Source: an uncultured Bacteroidaceae bacterium | Lineage (GTDB): Bacteria; Bacteroidota; Bacteroidia; Bacteroidales; Bacteroidaceae | Assembly (NCBI GenBank): GCA_905236985.1 | Contig: CAJORF010000060.1 | Coordinates: 1-52,543 of the forward strand | Length of the DNA: 52,543 nucleotides | Direction of reading: 5' to 3' | Shown: piece by piece, positions 16,845-28,000 of the stretch | How the letters are laid out: each line of letters opens with the position of its first letter | How positions within the stretch are numbered: the stretch's first letter is position 1 | The notes under the pieces: generated by a model | The model's input: the letters and a program-made list of their open reading frames with translations, nothing else | Databases searched by the model: none | Told to the model about the DNA's origin: nothing | Translations under genes and position numbers: made by a program

Positions 16845-17498
16845 ATGTGGTTTGAACACGTTACATTACTTGATTTGACCGTAAAAGGTCTGATCGTGGG
16901 CATCGTGGCAAGTGCCCCGATGGGGCCTGTAGGTGTCCTCACTATCCAGCGAACATTGAATAAAGGGCGCTGGTATGGATTGGTGACAGGACTGGGTGCC
17001 GCCATCAGCGACATCCTCTATGCCATCCTCACGGGTGTGGGTATGAGCTTCGTCATTGAGTTCATAGAGCAACCCCGCACGATGTACATTCTCCAGCTCG
17101 TGGGAAGTATCCTGCTCTTTGCCTTCGGCCTCTATACCTTCCGGACAAAGCCGCAGCTGCGTCTTACTTCGCACAACAAAGGAACGCTGGCACGCAACTG
17201 TTCCACAGGTTTCTTAGTGACGGTGAGCAACCCGCTCATCATCTTCCTCTTCATCGCACTCTTTGCGCGCTTCACCTTCGTCGTGCCAGAGCATTTGGGC
17301 CAGCAGATCTTAGGCTATATCTCCATCTTCCTCGGCGCGATGCTGTGGTGGTATGGACTAACGTACATCGTAGATAAGCTCAGAACGAGTTTCAAGATGG
17401 AACGTATTGGATTGATTAACAGGATTATCGGGGTGATTGTGATGGTGGTGTCAATCTTGGGGCTGCTGTCCACGCTTCTCGGATTGACGCTGTACTAA
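16845..17498 (+). CDS. LysE-family amino-acid exporter
   Basis: A 217-residue inner-membrane protein of the LysE/RhtB translocator superfamily, predicted to export an amino acid or similar small solute. The N-terminal motif GLIVGIVASAPMGPVGVLTI with the conserved PxGP turn is characteristic, followed by GLGAAISDILYAILTG. Five to six hydrophobic segments are visible, the last near VIVMVVSILGLLSTLLGLTL. The ATG at 16845 is chosen over an upstream ATG at 16785, which would precede the likely promoter. It is one nucleotide from the DUF4924-like gene and starts a long plus-strand run. Substrate unknown. Confidence 0.88.
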   Translation: MWFEHVTLLDLTVKGLIVGIVASAPMGPVGVLTIQRTLNKGRWYGLVTGLGAAISDILYAILTGVGMSFVIEFIEQPRTMYILQLVGSILLFAFGLYTFRTKPQLRLTSHNKGTLARNCSTGFLVTVSNPLIIFLFIALFARFTFVVPEHLGQQILGYISIFLGAMLWWYGLTYIVDKLRTSFKMERIGLINRIIGVIVMVVSILGLLSTLLGLTLY

Positions 17499-17499
17499 G

Positions 17500-18030
17500 A
17501 TGAAGATTGCAAAGCTGTTAAAAGAGACAAACATTGCCGAATACGTCCTCTATATGTTTCAATTGGAGGATACGTTGCGGGCATACGACTGCGACGCTGA
17601 ACGCGTGGCAAAAGAATATATCGCACGTTTTGACTGGACGGATGAGGAGAAGAAGGCTGAGGAAGAATGGCTGAGTGGCCTGTGTACGATGATGCATGAA
17701 GAAGGCAAGCTGAAGAGCGGCCATCTGCAAGGCAACCTCGGCACCATCAGTCTGCTCACCGACCTCCACATCGAGCTGCTCAAAAGCCCCCAACATCCTT
17801 TCTATTCATCGGCCTACTACAAAGCACTGCCCTTCATCGTGGAATACCGCCAAAAGAGCCACGGCGAGGACAACTCCGAGCTGCTGAACTGCTTCGAAAT
17901 GCTCTATGCTGTGATGCTCCTGCGCCTGCAGAAACGCGAGATCAGCAAAGGCACTCAAGAAGCCCTCACCGCCGTCTCCAAGCTCATCGCCGCGCTGGCA
18001 GATGCCTGGAAAGTTTCGAAATCGTTATAG
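17500..18030 (+). CDS. DUF4924-like conserved hypothetical protein
   Basis: A 176-residue soluble, helix-rich protein beginning MKIAKLLKETNIAEYVLYMF. Conserved-looking segments include YIARFDWTDEEKKAEEEW, KSGHLQGNLGTISLLTDLH and YRQKSHGEDNSELLNCFEM. I recognise it as the Bacteroidota-specific DUF4924 type from memory, and its function is unknown. It starts one nucleotide after the LysE stop, so translation is probably coupled, and the rmlD-like gene follows after 15 nt. There is no signal peptide or membrane segment. Confidence 0.75.
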   Translation: MKIAKLLKETNIAEYVLYMFQLEDTLRAYDCDAERVAKEYIARFDWTDEEKKAEEEWLSGLCTMMHEEGKLKSGHLQGNLGTISLLTDLHIELLKSPQHPFYSSAYYKALPFIVEYRQKSHGEDNSELLNCFEMLYAVMLLRLQKREISKGTQEALTAVSKLIAALADAWKVSKSL

Positions 18031-18045
18031 CTATAATCGTAAATC

Positions 18046-18954
18046 ATGAATATCCTCGTTACAGGTGCCTGCGGACAGTTAGGCCATGAGATGCAGCTGC
18101 AAGCTGCGCAGAATCCTCAGCACAGCTGGTTCTTCACCGATGTGGTGACTTCGGCTCCTGCCACCGATCAGGTGGGCGGCGTTTTCGTCACTGTATCCCC
18201 CCTTGACATCACTGACCGCTCCGCCATCCTTGACTTCGTTGATGCCCATGAAATAGACATCATCGTCAACTGCGCTGCTTTCACTGCCGTTGACCGTGCT
18301 GAAAGTGAGCCCGAAAAGGCGCACCTCCTCAACGCTACCGCCCCTGGCTATCTCGCTGCCGCCATTGAACATCGCGGGGGACACCTCATACATATTTCTA
18401 CTGACTACGTCTTTGACGGCACAGCACATATACCGTACACTGAAGACCAGCCCCCATGTCCCGTCTCGGTCTATGGCCGCACAAAGCTCGCAGGTGAAAA
18501 AGCTGTCCTTGCAGAGAATCCTTCTGCGATGATCATTCGCTCCGCGTGGCTCTACAGCCGTTTCGGCAACAACTTCGTGAAGACCATGCTCCGTCTCGGA
18601 CAAGAGAGAAGCGAGCTCGGCGTTATCTTTGACCAAATAGGTACGCCCACCTACGCGCGCGACCTTGCCGCGACCATCATGACGGCCATCAACAACGGCA
18701 TCGTGCCTGGCATCTTCCACTTCTCCGATGAAGGAGTCTGCTCGTGGTATGACTTCACCTTAGCTATCCACCGCCTCGCCGACATCACCACTTGCCACGT
18801 GCGTCCCCTCCACACCGCCGAATATCCCACGCCAGCCTCACGTCCGCACTACGGCGTGCTCGACAAGAGCAAGATCAAGGCAACCTTCGGCATCAAAATT
18901 CCACATTGGGAAGCAAGCTTAGAGAAGTGCATCAAGGAACTGATGACAGATTAA
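18046..18954 (+). CDS. rfbD: dTDP-4-dehydrorhamnose reductase
   Basis: Catalyses the last step of dTDP-L-rhamnose synthesis (NADPH reduction of dTDP-4-dehydro-L-rhamnose). It is an extended SDR of 302 residues with nucleotide motif GACGQLGHEM, acidic and hydrophobic turns at IIVNCAAFTAVDRAESEPEK, and active-site YGRTKLAGE (YxxxK). The C-terminal region TPASRPHYGVLDKSKIKATF is typical of RmlD. No rfbA, rfbB or rfbC is nearby, so the other steps must be encoded elsewhere. It is linked to DUF4924 (15-nt gap) and followed by prfC after 80 nt. Rhamnose is also the backbone sugar of the rhamnogalacturonan attacked by the PL11 enzymes, but a functional link is speculative. Confidence 0.93.
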   Translation: MNILVTGACGQLGHEMQLQAAQNPQHSWFFTDVVTSAPATDQVGGVFVTVSPLDITDRSAILDFVDAHEIDIIVNCAAFTAVDRAESEPEKAHLLNATAPGYLAAAIEHRGGHLIHISTDYVFDGTAHIPYTEDQPPCPVSVYGRTKLAGEKAVLAENPSAMIIRSAWLYSRFGNNFVKTMLRLGQERSELGVIFDQIGTPTYARDLAATIMTAINNGIVPGIFHFSDEGVCSWYDFTLAIHRLADITTCHVRPLHTAEYPTPASRPHYGVLDKSKIKATFGIKIPHWEASLEKCIKELMTD

Positions 18955-19034
18955 CAGATGGCGAAATGACTATATAACGTCACATCGATATAACGATATT
19001 CCGAAATCTCGAAATAAAAACTTAAAAAAATCTC

Positions 19035-20603
19035 GTGAACCAAGAAATAGAACGCAGGCGAACCTTCGCCATCATCTCACACCCTGATGCGGGTAAGACG
19101 ACGCTCACCGAGAAGTTCCTCCTTTTCGGTGGACAGATTCAGGTGGCCGGTGCCGTCAAGAGCAACAAGATCCGCAAGACCGCCACATCCGACTGGATGG
19201 ACATCGAGAAACAGCGCGGAATCTCCGTGACAACGTCTGTCATGGAGTTCGACTACAATGATTATAAGGTCAATATTCTTGATACGCCTGGCCATCAGGA
19301 CTTCGCCGAGGACACCTTCCGCACGCTCACCGCTGTCGATTCCTGCATCATTGTAGTCGATGGTGCCAAGGGCGTTGAGACACAGACACGTAAGCTGATG
19401 ACCGTCTGCCATATGCGCAAGACTCCCGTCATCGTGTTCATCAACAAGATGGATCGCGAGGGCAAGGATCCCTTCGACCTGCTCGATGAGTTGGAAGAGG
19501 AATTGCAGATTAAAGTACGTCCGCTCTCCTGGCCCATCAATCAAGGTGCCCGCTTTAAAGGGGTCTATAACATCTACGAGCAGAACCTCAACCTCTTCAC
19601 GCCCGACAAACAAAGGGTCACGGAAAAAGTCAGTGTGCAACTTGATTCCCCCGAGCTGGATCAGATGGTCGGCGAGGACGATGCCCAGAAGCTGCGCGAT
19701 GACTTGGAAATCATCGAGGGCGTCTATCCTGAATTTGACCGTCAGACCTATCTCGATGCTGAGGTGGCGCCGGTCTTCTTCGGCTCGGCCTTGAATAACT
19801 TCGGTGTCAAGGAGTTGCTCGACTGTTTCGTGGAAATCGCTCCCTCGCCGCGTCCCACCAAGGCCGAGGAGCGCGATGTGCTGCCCGAGGAGCCGAAGTT
19901 CACAGGCTTCATTTTCAAGATTACTGCGAACATCGACCCCAACCACCGCTCGTGTATTGCTTTCTGCAAGATCTGTTCAGGCAAGTTTATCCGCAACGCC
20001 CCCTATCTCCACGTTCGTCAAGGCAAGACCGTCCGTTTCTCCTCGCCCACTCAGTTCATGGCGCAGCGCAAGTCCACCATCGACGAGGCATGGCCGGGAG
20101 ACATCGTCGGACTCCCAGACAACGGAATTTTCAAGATCGGCGACACACTCACTGAGGGTGAACAGCTCCACTTCCGCGGACTGCCAAGCTTCTCGCCGGA
20201 AATGTTCAAGTACATCGAGAACGCTGATCCGATGAAGACCAAACAGCTCGAAAAGGGCATCGCACAACTCATGGACGAAGGTGTGGCACAGCTCTTCATC
20301 AATCAGTTCAACGGACGCAAACTTATCGGAACGGTGGGTCAGCTGCAGTTCGAGGTCATCCAGTACCGTCTCGAAAACGAGTACGGAGCCAAGTGTCGCT
20401 GGGAACCCGCCAGCCTCTACAAGGCCTGCTGGATTGAGAGCGATGATGCAGCGCAGCTCGAAGCTTTCAAGAAACGCAAGTACCAGTATATGGCTCGCGA
20501 CCGCGAGGGCCGCGATGTCTTCCTGGCCGACTCCGGCTATGTCCTTTCCATGGCACAGCAGGACTTCGAGCATATTCGTTTCCATTTTACCAGCGAGTTC
20601 TAA
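19035..20603 (+). CDS. prfC: Peptide chain release factor 3
   Basis: A translational GTPase that recycles RF1/RF2 after termination. At 522 residues it has normal length. GTPase motifs are [10 protein letters not shown] (G1), the switch region around [11 protein letters not shown] (G2), [14 protein letters not shown] (G3) and NKMDR (G4). The C-terminal part contains [15 protein letters not shown] and [19 protein letters not shown]. The start codon is GTG at 19035 ([18 protein letters not shown]), which matches the family N-terminus; no nearby ATG fits. The upstream 80 nt are AT-rich and hold no clear promoter. The PL11 gene starts three nucleotides after its stop, so this core gene and a secreted enzyme probably share a transcript. 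Confidence 0.97.
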   Translation: MNQEIERRRTFAIISHPDAGKTTLTEKFLLFGGQIQVAGAVKSNKIRKTATSDWMDIEKQRGISVTTSVMEFDYNDYKVNILDTPGHQDFAEDTFRTLTAVDSCIIVVDGAKGVETQTRKLMTVCHMRKTPVIVFINKMDREGKDPFDLLDELEEELQIKVRPLSWPINQGARFKGVYNIYEQNLNLFTPDKQRVTEKVSVQLDSPELDQMVGEDDAQKLRDDLEIIEGVYPEFDRQTYLDAEVAPVFFGSALNNFGVKELLDCFVEIAPSPRPTKAEERDVLPEEPKFTGFIFKITANIDPNHRSCIAFCKICSGKFIRNAPYLHVRQGKTVRFSSPTQFMAQRKSTIDEAWPGDIVGLPDNGIFKIGDTLTEGEQLHFRGLPSFSPEMFKYIENADPMKTKQLEKGIAQLMDEGVAQLFINQFNGRKLIGTVGQLQFEVIQYRLENEYGAKCRWEPASLYKACWIESDDAAQLEAFKKRKYQYMARDREGRDVFLADSGYVLSMAQQDFEHIRFHFTSEF

Positions 20604-20606
20604 AAA

Positions 20607-23600
20607 ATGAAACTCTCACGACTCCTCCTGCTGGCAGGCATCATGTTTCTGCCGCAGATGATTCAGGCGCAGCGTATGCTGCAGCCCCTCGGGCGCGGTG
20701 TCGTAGCTGTTGCCAACGGCACCACCGTCACCGTTACCTGGCGCCGCCTGGCCCAGGAACCTGAGAATGCACAGTACAATGTGTATGTCAACGGTTCTAA
20801 GGCAACAACAACATCGCGCACCTATTGGAAAACCACCACCAGCAAGATTCCTGCAGGGGCTAATGTCTCCGTGAGCCTCGTCACCGCTGGAGGTGCCGAA
20901 CAGCCGCAGAGCGTTCCCTTCACAATGAAAAACTACGACATGCGGAATATCTTCGTGGATATCAACTTCGAGAAAGGTGGCTCGCCGCTTGCTTCGGCTG
21001 ATTTCAACACTGCTTACGTCTGGCCCATCGACCTCGACGGTGACGGAGAGATGGACTATGTTCTCAACCGCAAGTCGAACACAAACGCTTTGGATTGCTA
21101 CGTGGAAGGCTACTTGCGTTCAGGTGAGCATCTGTGGACCGTGAAGTTGGGACCTAATGAATTGTCGTGCGCCGGTCAGGACGACCAGATCACAGTTGCT
21201 GACATGGATTGCGATGGGCTTGGCGATGTCATCATCCAGTCCTCGGACGGCACCCAGTTCTGGGATGCCGACAAACAAACCTTCGGGCTCTTCGTGAAGG
21301 GCAAGACGACAGGCGACTCCGATGGTGACGGCATCATCGACTATGAAACCCAATCCACACGCAATGCACCCCGCTACATCTCCATCATTGATGGTATGAC
21401 AGGATGCGAGAAAGCCAGCATCGAGCAGAGTTATAACCAGCATTACAATCGCACGAACCGTTCCTCGTTGATGGGTGAGGAGTACAACAAGCATGTGGGT
21501 CACATGGGTGTGTTCTACCATGACGGCATTCACCCTGCCGTCGTCATGGAGTGGCACATGCGTGGCACCGGCGGAGACCATCATTATTATAATATAGGTG
21601 TGGCCTACGATTTCAGTAGTGGCAAAGCCGGTGCTTTGAAGGAACTCTTCAACACTCCGACGGGCGCGCCTGCCTTCCACCAGATTCGCGTGGGGGATAT
21701 GGATGGTGACGGATGCGACGAGATGATTGTGGGCGGCTATACGATGGACCATGACGGCAGCATCCTCTTCAACACAGGTATCAGCCATGGTGACCGCTTC
21801 CGCACGAGTGACATCGATCCCGAGCGCCCCGGCCTCGAAACCTTTGCTATCCAGCAGAATGCCCCCGACCTGCTCGGGCAGGTTCTCTACGATGCCCGCA
21901 CAGGCGAGTTCATCAAGAAGTGGTATCTCTCGGCAGTGGGCGACATCGGTCGTGGAGAGTGCATGGATATCGACAAGAACCACCTCGGTTGGGAGATGTG
22001 GTCCACGATGGACAGCAAGGTGTATGATGCCCAGGGCAACCTCATCACGGAATATGAAAATCAGTATCCCTGCGAGGGCATTTGGTGGGACAACGAACTG
22101 GACCGCGAAGTGGTGCAGACCAGTGACAGCCATTATAATGTCTATATTCAGGACTTCTTCAAGGGGCGTGAGGTGGAGTTTGCCAAGATGAGTGGTTACC
22201 GCTACACCACCGTCTATGCCAAGCGTGCAGCCTTTTGGGGAGACATTATAGGCGACTGGCGCGAGGAACTTATCTTGTTGCACAAGGAGAACGGAGTCAT
22301 CGTGGGCATCACGGGTGTCACCACCGACTACGCCTCCGATACCGATTTCATCTATTGTCTTCTGCAAGACCCGCATTATAGTGGTGACTGCACCACGAAA
22401 GGCTATTACCAGAGCCCCAATCCTGGCTTCTATCTGGGCTTCGATATGCCACGCCCGCAGCTGCCTCCTTGTATGGTTACAGACCTCGTAGCGAAGGCTG
22501 ACGGGCAATACACTTCTTTCGATCGCTCTGCTTCTGCTGTTTACGCTGACGGGAAAAGTGTGCTCTTCGATCTCACCTATCCAGCAAAGACCTTCACCAT
22601 CAACAACTCTTTCTCGCCCTCGGTCATCTATGCGATGCCAGTGCGTAATCAGAGCATCGCCCTCAGTGGCACGGGCACGGTGGAGGGCGACCTGCAACTC
22701 TGGAAGGGGCAGCAGGGGCGTTTCATTGTGAACACTCCGCTCAACCACACGGGCGGCACCTTCATCTCCGAGGGCGTTCTGGAGGTGAATACCACCGTTC
22801 AGGGTGACATCGACTTGCGCGCTCGCGGCACGCTGGCAGGTAACGCAGTAGTTGCCGGCAAACTGATTCTTGAAGGAGCCCTCAACCACGAGGGCTGTCG
22901 TCTGATGCCGGGCAGCGAAGCCGGCAATCTCGGTGTGATTACCTTCAAACAGGATCTCGCCATTGACAAGCGTCTGTTCATAGAGGCAGACATCAGGGAT
23001 GCTGATGCCAGTGCCGACTTAGTCCGTGTGGAGGGGAATCTCACCCTCAGTAGCAAGGGGCAGCTTATATTCACGATAGTCCCCGATGCAGACAAACCAC
23101 AGCCTGACCGCTACAAACTGGTGGAATATTCAGGCGAGTTCACAGGCAAACTCTCACAGGTCTCGGTTCGCGGAATGCAAGGCTTGTCATATTCAATCAG
23201 AAATGAGGAACAGGCCCTTTGGCTTGTTATCAACAAGCAGCGCGAAGCAGCCGACGGCGTGCGTTGGTCAGGCGCTGAGAGTTCACTTTGGGACTACCAG
23301 ACAGCCAACTTCATGCTCAACGATGAGGCTACGGAATTTGTGGCTGGAGACGCTATCGTCTTTGGTGATGATGCAGTGAAGACCACTGTTCAGATGAATG
23401 AGCTGATGCCTGTAAGCGGCGTGATGTTCGAGAACGATTCGAAGTCTTTCACCCTCAGCGGTACAGGTGGCTTCACAGGCAGCGGTGATCTCGTAATGAA
23501 CGGTCAGGGGCGCGTGACGCTCAACGCCACGAATAGCAACTACACAGGCAAGACAATCATCAACAGCGGCACCGTGACAGTGGCGGAGCTCGCTGATGCA

Positions 23601-25091
23601 GGCCTGCCAAGCAGCATAGGTGCTGCTGGCTCATCTGCATCCAACTGGCAGATAGGTAATGCTACGCTTGTTGTCAGCAACGCAAATACGGCCACCAACA
23701 GAGGGCTCACGATCAAGGACGTTGCCACAATACAAATCAATAGCGGTGTGGTAGCTCTCAAGGGCATCATCCAGGGCAACGGTCGTCTCGTGAAGAAAGG
23801 CAGCGGACAGCTCAACATCACATACGCTGGTAACAATACCTGGAAATCCACCGAGCTGAATGCCGGCACACTGGCCATGGGCGTCTGGAACACCACCTTC
23901 GGTAATGCCTCTTCCACCATCGACGTGACGGGCAATGCCGCCATCACCATTTTCGACAGCAATTCTACGAGCACCGTTCCTACGCTTGGCAATACCATCG
24001 ATATCGCGAAAGGCAAGACGCTCACCGTCAATGCGGGAAAGCGTTGCAACGTCCGCGGCAAATGGACAGGTGAAGGAACCGTCAAAATCAGTTTCCCTTA
24101 TGTGCGTGGTGACTTCTCCACCGATATGGCCGACTTCGAGGGAACGCTTAACGCCACCAGCGGACAGTTCCGCTTGGTCAACGCGATGGCGATGAAGAAA
24201 GGAACCTTCACGCTCGATGCTGGCGTCTATGCTGTTGGCGTTAAAGCAGGCAGCGGTACAGAGACCAGCTATACACACAACATCGGAGCCCTCAGTTCCA
24301 CAGCTGCCGATGCTCAGCTCAGCACCAGCGTGTGGAACGTGGGATACCTGGGCACGAACACTACTTTTGCCGGGATTATCGGCACTAACGCTACGCTGAA
24401 CAAATACGGTGATGGCACACTGACGCTCTCGGGCGCTTCTGCCGCCCCCATCAACATCTATGCCGGCGAAGTGAAGGCTATGAACACCTCCAAGTCCACT
24501 ACCACCGGTACGATAACAGTACGAAGCGGAGGTCTCCTCACGGGCACGGGACAGGTGCAGAACGTCCTGGTGCAGTCGAACGGTACCCTCGGAGCGGGAC
24601 AGACGGCAACAGCTGTCGGCACGCTCACCGTGAACGGCACGTTGACCCTCAACGCTGGCGCCGTGCTGCGGCTACGCACGAAGTCAACAACTACGCACAC
24701 CACTTGCGATGCCTTCAAAGTGGCAGGTACGGTGAAACTGACATCCCCTGTCATCAATGTGACAGAACTCAGCACCAGCTATGAGATCGTGGACGGCACA
24801 GAACTGAAGGTGTTCACCGGTACGGGCGCTGTCACCGTGTCTGGCACCGTCACAATGCAGCCCACAACGCCTAAGCCAGGTTTCCTCTGGGATACCACAG
24901 CCCTCGCCACAGAGGGAGTCATCCGCGTAGTGGCAGACCCCACGGGAATCAACAGCCTCCCCTCAGAACCCACTCAGGTCGGAGCCGTATATGACCTTAG
25001 CGGGCGCAAGATTGCAGATGGCAAGTCGGTTGCCCGTCAATTGCCTAAAGGTGTTTATGTTATAGATGGTGTCAAAGTCTTGAAAAAGTAG
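20607..25091 (+). CDS. Secreted rhamnogalacturonan lyase (PL11) fused to autotransporter-type beta-repeats
   Basis: A 1494-residue exported enzyme. Signal peptide: MKLSRLLLLAGIMFLPQM up to IQAQ. Residues 24-110 are the PL11 N-terminal FnIII-like domain (LGRGVVAVANGTTVTVTW). Residues about 110-640 form the calcium-binding beta-propeller of RG lyases, with DLDGDGEMDYVLNRK, DMDCDGLGDVI, GDMDGDGCDEMIVGGYTMDH and WGDIIGDWREELIL. It cuts the rhamnose-galacturonate backbone of RG-I by beta-elimination. About 640-1440 is repetitive beta-strand sequence of the autotransporter-associated type (GTGTVEGDLQLWKG, GKTIINSGTVTVAELADAG), an unusual extension for this family. The end, VYDLSGRKIADG ... QLPKGVYVIDGVKVLKK, is sorting-like. 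It follows prfC by 3 nt and precedes GH2 by 6 nt. Confidence 0.9.
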   Translation: MKLSRLLLLAGIMFLPQMIQAQRMLQPLGRGVVAVANGTTVTVTWRRLAQEPENAQYNVYVNGSKATTTSRTYWKTTTSKIPAGANVSVSLVTAGGAEQPQSVPFTMKNYDMRNIFVDINFEKGGSPLASADFNTAYVWPIDLDGDGEMDYVLNRKSNTNALDCYVEGYLRSGEHLWTVKLGPNELSCAGQDDQITVADMDCDGLGDVIIQSSDGTQFWDADKQTFGLFVKGKTTGDSDGDGIIDYETQSTRNAPRYISIIDGMTGCEKASIEQSYNQHYNRTNRSSLMGEEYNKHVGHMGVFYHDGIHPAVVMEWHMRGTGGDHHYYNIGVAYDFSSGKAGALKELFNTPTGAPAFHQIRVGDMDGDGCDEMIVGGYTMDHDGSILFNTGISHGDRFRTSDIDPERPGLETFAIQQNAPDLLGQVLYDARTGEFIKKWYLSAVGDIGRGECMDIDKNHLGWEMWSTMDSKVYDAQGNLITEYENQYPCEGIWWDNELDREVVQTSDSHYNVYIQDFFKGREVEFAKMSGYRYTTVYAKRAAFWGDIIGDWREELILLHKENGVIVGITGVTTDYASDTDFIYCLLQDPHYSGDCTTKGYYQSPNPGFYLGFDMPRPQLPPCMVTDLVAKADGQYTSFDRSASAVYADGKSVLFDLTYPAKTFTINNSFSPSVIYAMPVRNQSIALSGTGTVEGDLQLWKGQQGRFIVNTPLNHTGGTFISEGVLEVNTTVQGDIDLRARGTLAGNAVVAGKLILEGALNHEGCRLMPGSEAGNLGVITFKQDLAIDKRLFIEADIRDADASADLVRVEGNLTLSSKGQLIFTIVPDADKPQPDRYKLVEYSGEFTGKLSQVSVRGMQGLSYSIRNEEQALWLVINKQREAADGVRWSGAESSLWDYQTANFMLNDEATEFVAGDAIVFGDDAVKTTVQMNELMPVSGVMFENDSKSFTLSGTGGFTGSGDLVMNGQGRVTLNATNSNYTGKTIINSGTVTVAELADAGLPSSIGAAGSSASNWQIGNATLVVSNANTATNRGLTIKDVATIQINSGVVALKGIIQGNGRLVKKGSGQLNITYAGNNTWKSTELNAGTLAMGVWNTTFGNASSTIDVTGNAAITIFDSNSTSTVPTLGNTIDIAKGKTLTVNAGKRCNVRGKWTGEGTVKISFPYVRGDFSTDMADFEGTLNATSGQFRLVNAMAMKKGTFTLDAGVYAVGVKAGSGTETSYTHNIGALSSTAADAQLSTSVWNVGYLGTNTTFAGIIGTNATLNKYGDGTLTLSGASAAPINIYAGEVKAMNTSKSTTTGTITVRSGGLLTGTGQVQNVLVQSNGTLGAGQTATAVGTLTVNGTLTLNAGAVLRLRTKSTTTHTTCDAFKVAGTVKLTSPVINVTELSTSYEIVDGTELKVFTGTGAVTVSGTVTMQPTTPKPGFLWDTTALATEGVIRVVADPTGINSLPSEPTQVGAVYDLSGRKIADGKSVARQLPKGVYVIDGVKVLKK

Positions 25092-25097
25092 TTAGAC

Positions 25098-28000
25098 ATG
25101 AGACAATCCTCGGTTCCCTCCTTCCTCGTATTATTCTTTTTCCTATTCTCCCTTTTACAGGGCATATCAGCCATTGAGCGAAAGAAACTCAACTTCAACG
25201 CAGACTGGGAACTTCATATAGGGGACTTGGAAGTTTCTACGCCCGAAGGGTGGAAAGCCTCCCGTTGGGGGGATGGATTTGAAGGGGCCTTGCGCATAAC
25301 GCTTCCCTACGCCTTCAACGGCGATGAGGCGTTCCGCAAGGATATCGTGGATCTCACAGACACAATCGTATGGTACCGTAAGGTATTCCAGCTTCCTCTC
25401 TCTTCTGCCGAGGCAAAAGCAGCTTCTCCGATTGAGAACGCTTTGGAAGGGACCAAGTTCTTCATCGAGTTTGAGGGTGCCCGTCAGGGAGCAGATGTCT
25501 ATCTCAACGGCCACCACCTTGGCTTCTCCGACAACGGCGTCATGGCCTTCGGCTTCGACCTTACACCTTATATCCAAGAGGGGGAGAACGTGTTAGCCGT
25601 TCGCTGTGACAATAGCTGGACCTACCGCGACCGAGTGCTTAACAGCCGCTACCAGTGGAACGACCGCAACTTCAACGCCAACTACGGCGGTCTGCCGAAG
25701 AATGTATGGCTCCACATCACGGGCAAGCTCTATCAGACCCTGCCGCTCTATTCCGACCTCGGAACAACGGGTACCTACGTCTATGCCTCTGATTATGATA
25801 TCCCTGGGCACAAGGCGGTCATTCATGCTGAGTCCGAGGTGAAGAACGAGGATACTCGCGCGCATACCTTTATATATTACGCGCGTATTATGGATATCGA
25901 TGGCCAGGAGGTTGCGCAGTTCCATGGTGATACTGTCACCATGCAGCCCGGCGAAACACGCATCGTCAAGGCTCAGCAGTTGGTCGAAGGCCTCCACTTT
26001 TGGTCGTGGGGCTACGGTTATCTCTACACCGTCAAGACTACTCTGCTTCCTCTCTCATCCCCTGAAGTCTCCCCTCGCGGAGGTTTGGAGGGGACCAGCT
26101 CGGAGGGGACCCTTGATGCCGTCACCACCATAACCGGCTTCCGTAAGACCCGCTTCGGCGAAGGCAAAATCTGGCTCAACGACCGCGTGATGATGGTTCA
26201 TGGCTATGCCCAGCGCACTTCCAACGAGTGGCCGGGTGTGGGACTGAGTGTTCCTGCGTGGTTGAGTGACTATAGCAATGGCTTGATGGTTGAAAGCGGC
26301 GGCAACATGGTGCGCTGGATGCATGTAACACCGTGGAAACAGGACGTGGAGTCGTGCGACCGCGTGGGGCTGCCTCAGGCTATGCCCGCCGGCGATTCCG
26401 AGAAGGATGTCGAGGGCGCCCGCTGGCAGCAGCGCAAAGCCCTCATGCGCGATGCCATCATCTACAACCGCAACAACCCTAGCATCCTCTTCTACGAAAG
26501 CGGTAACGAAAGCATCAGCCGTGAGCACATGCTGGAGATGAAAGCTATCCGTGACCAGTACGACCCGCATGGCGGTCGTGCCATCGGCAGCCGCGAGATG
26601 CTCGACATTGACGAGGCAGAGTATGGTGGCGAGATGCTGTATATCAACAAATCGAAGAAGCACCCCATGTGGGCCATGGAATACTGTCGTGATGAGGGCC
26701 TGCGCAAGTACTGGAACGAGTGGAGCTACCCTTACCACAAGGAAGGCGACGGCCCGCTCTATCGTGGCAAGCCCGCCACAGAGTACAACCACAATATGGA
26801 TCAGTTCGCCATTGAGATGGTGCGTCGCTGGTACGATTATTGGCGTGAGCGTCCGGGCACCGGCACGCGCGTCTCGTCGGGCGGTGTGAAGATAGTCTTC
26901 TCCGACACCAACACCCACCACCGCGGCGAGTCGAACTACCGCACCAGTGGCGTCGTCGATGCCATGCGCATCCCCAAGGATGCCTTCTTCGCCCATCAGG
27001 TGATGTGGAACGGATGGGTAGAGCCTGAAGAACCGAAGACCTATATCATTGGCCATTGGAACTACGGAGACGCAGTTCCTTCCCTACAGGCGGGGGGAGG
27101 GGCCCCCGTCTATGTCGTATCCACTGCCGACGCTGTCGAGCTCTTCCTCAACGGCCGTTCGTTGGGCAAGGGCAAGCAGCAGTATCGCTACCTCTTCACC
27201 TTCGAGGATGTGCCGTTTGCGCCTGGCACGCTGGAAGCCGTAGGCTCCGATGGCAGCCGCTATAAGTTGGAGACTGCGGGTGAGCCGGCACAACTGTTGT
27301 TATCAGCCATCAAGACCCCCGATGGCACGAAAGCCGATGGAGCCGACATGGTGCTGTTTCAGGTGGAGGTTGTTGATGCCCAAGGACGCCGCTGCCCGCT
27401 CGACGACCGCATGATCCACTTCAAGCTCGATGGCGAGGCCACATGGATTGGCGGCATCGCTACCCGTAACAACCAAACCCTCCAGCGCCCCGACGACAAC
27501 CGTCCCGAGGGGCTCCTCGACGCTGCAGCCACCAAGAATATCTCAGATAACTACGTCGGCGCAACATCGCTTCCTGTGGAGTGTGGTGTCAACCGCGTCC
27601 TCGTTCGCACGACTACTGCTGCAGGAACAATCCGCCTCACAGCATCTGCCGATGGCCTGCAGCCAGCCACCATCGAGGTCAAGAGCTCTCCCTCTCTCTT
27701 CGGGCAGGAATGGGGGAGGGGCATTCTCTCCCGTGGCGAGACACCGCTCACTCCCTCCTACACTCAGCAGGCTCGCGGCATCGAGATAGTCTCCGCTACG
27801 GCCGGCTATGACAGCGAGCACGCTGCTCGCAGCTTTGATGACAACGAACTCTCCGAGTGGAAAAACGACGGCCGTCTCTCCACCGCATGGATTACTTATC
27901 GCCTCCGTGATAAAGCCCGCATTGATGACATCTGCCTCAAACTCACCGGCTGGCGTCTGCGCAGCTATCCTCTCGAAGTCTATGCTGGCAAACAGCTCAT

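Noticed and set aside
21120-22889. A 589-codon open frame on the minus strand inside the first PL11 gene
   Set aside because: It is antisense to a clear lyase domain, has no recognisable motifs, and reflects the codon bias of the real gene.
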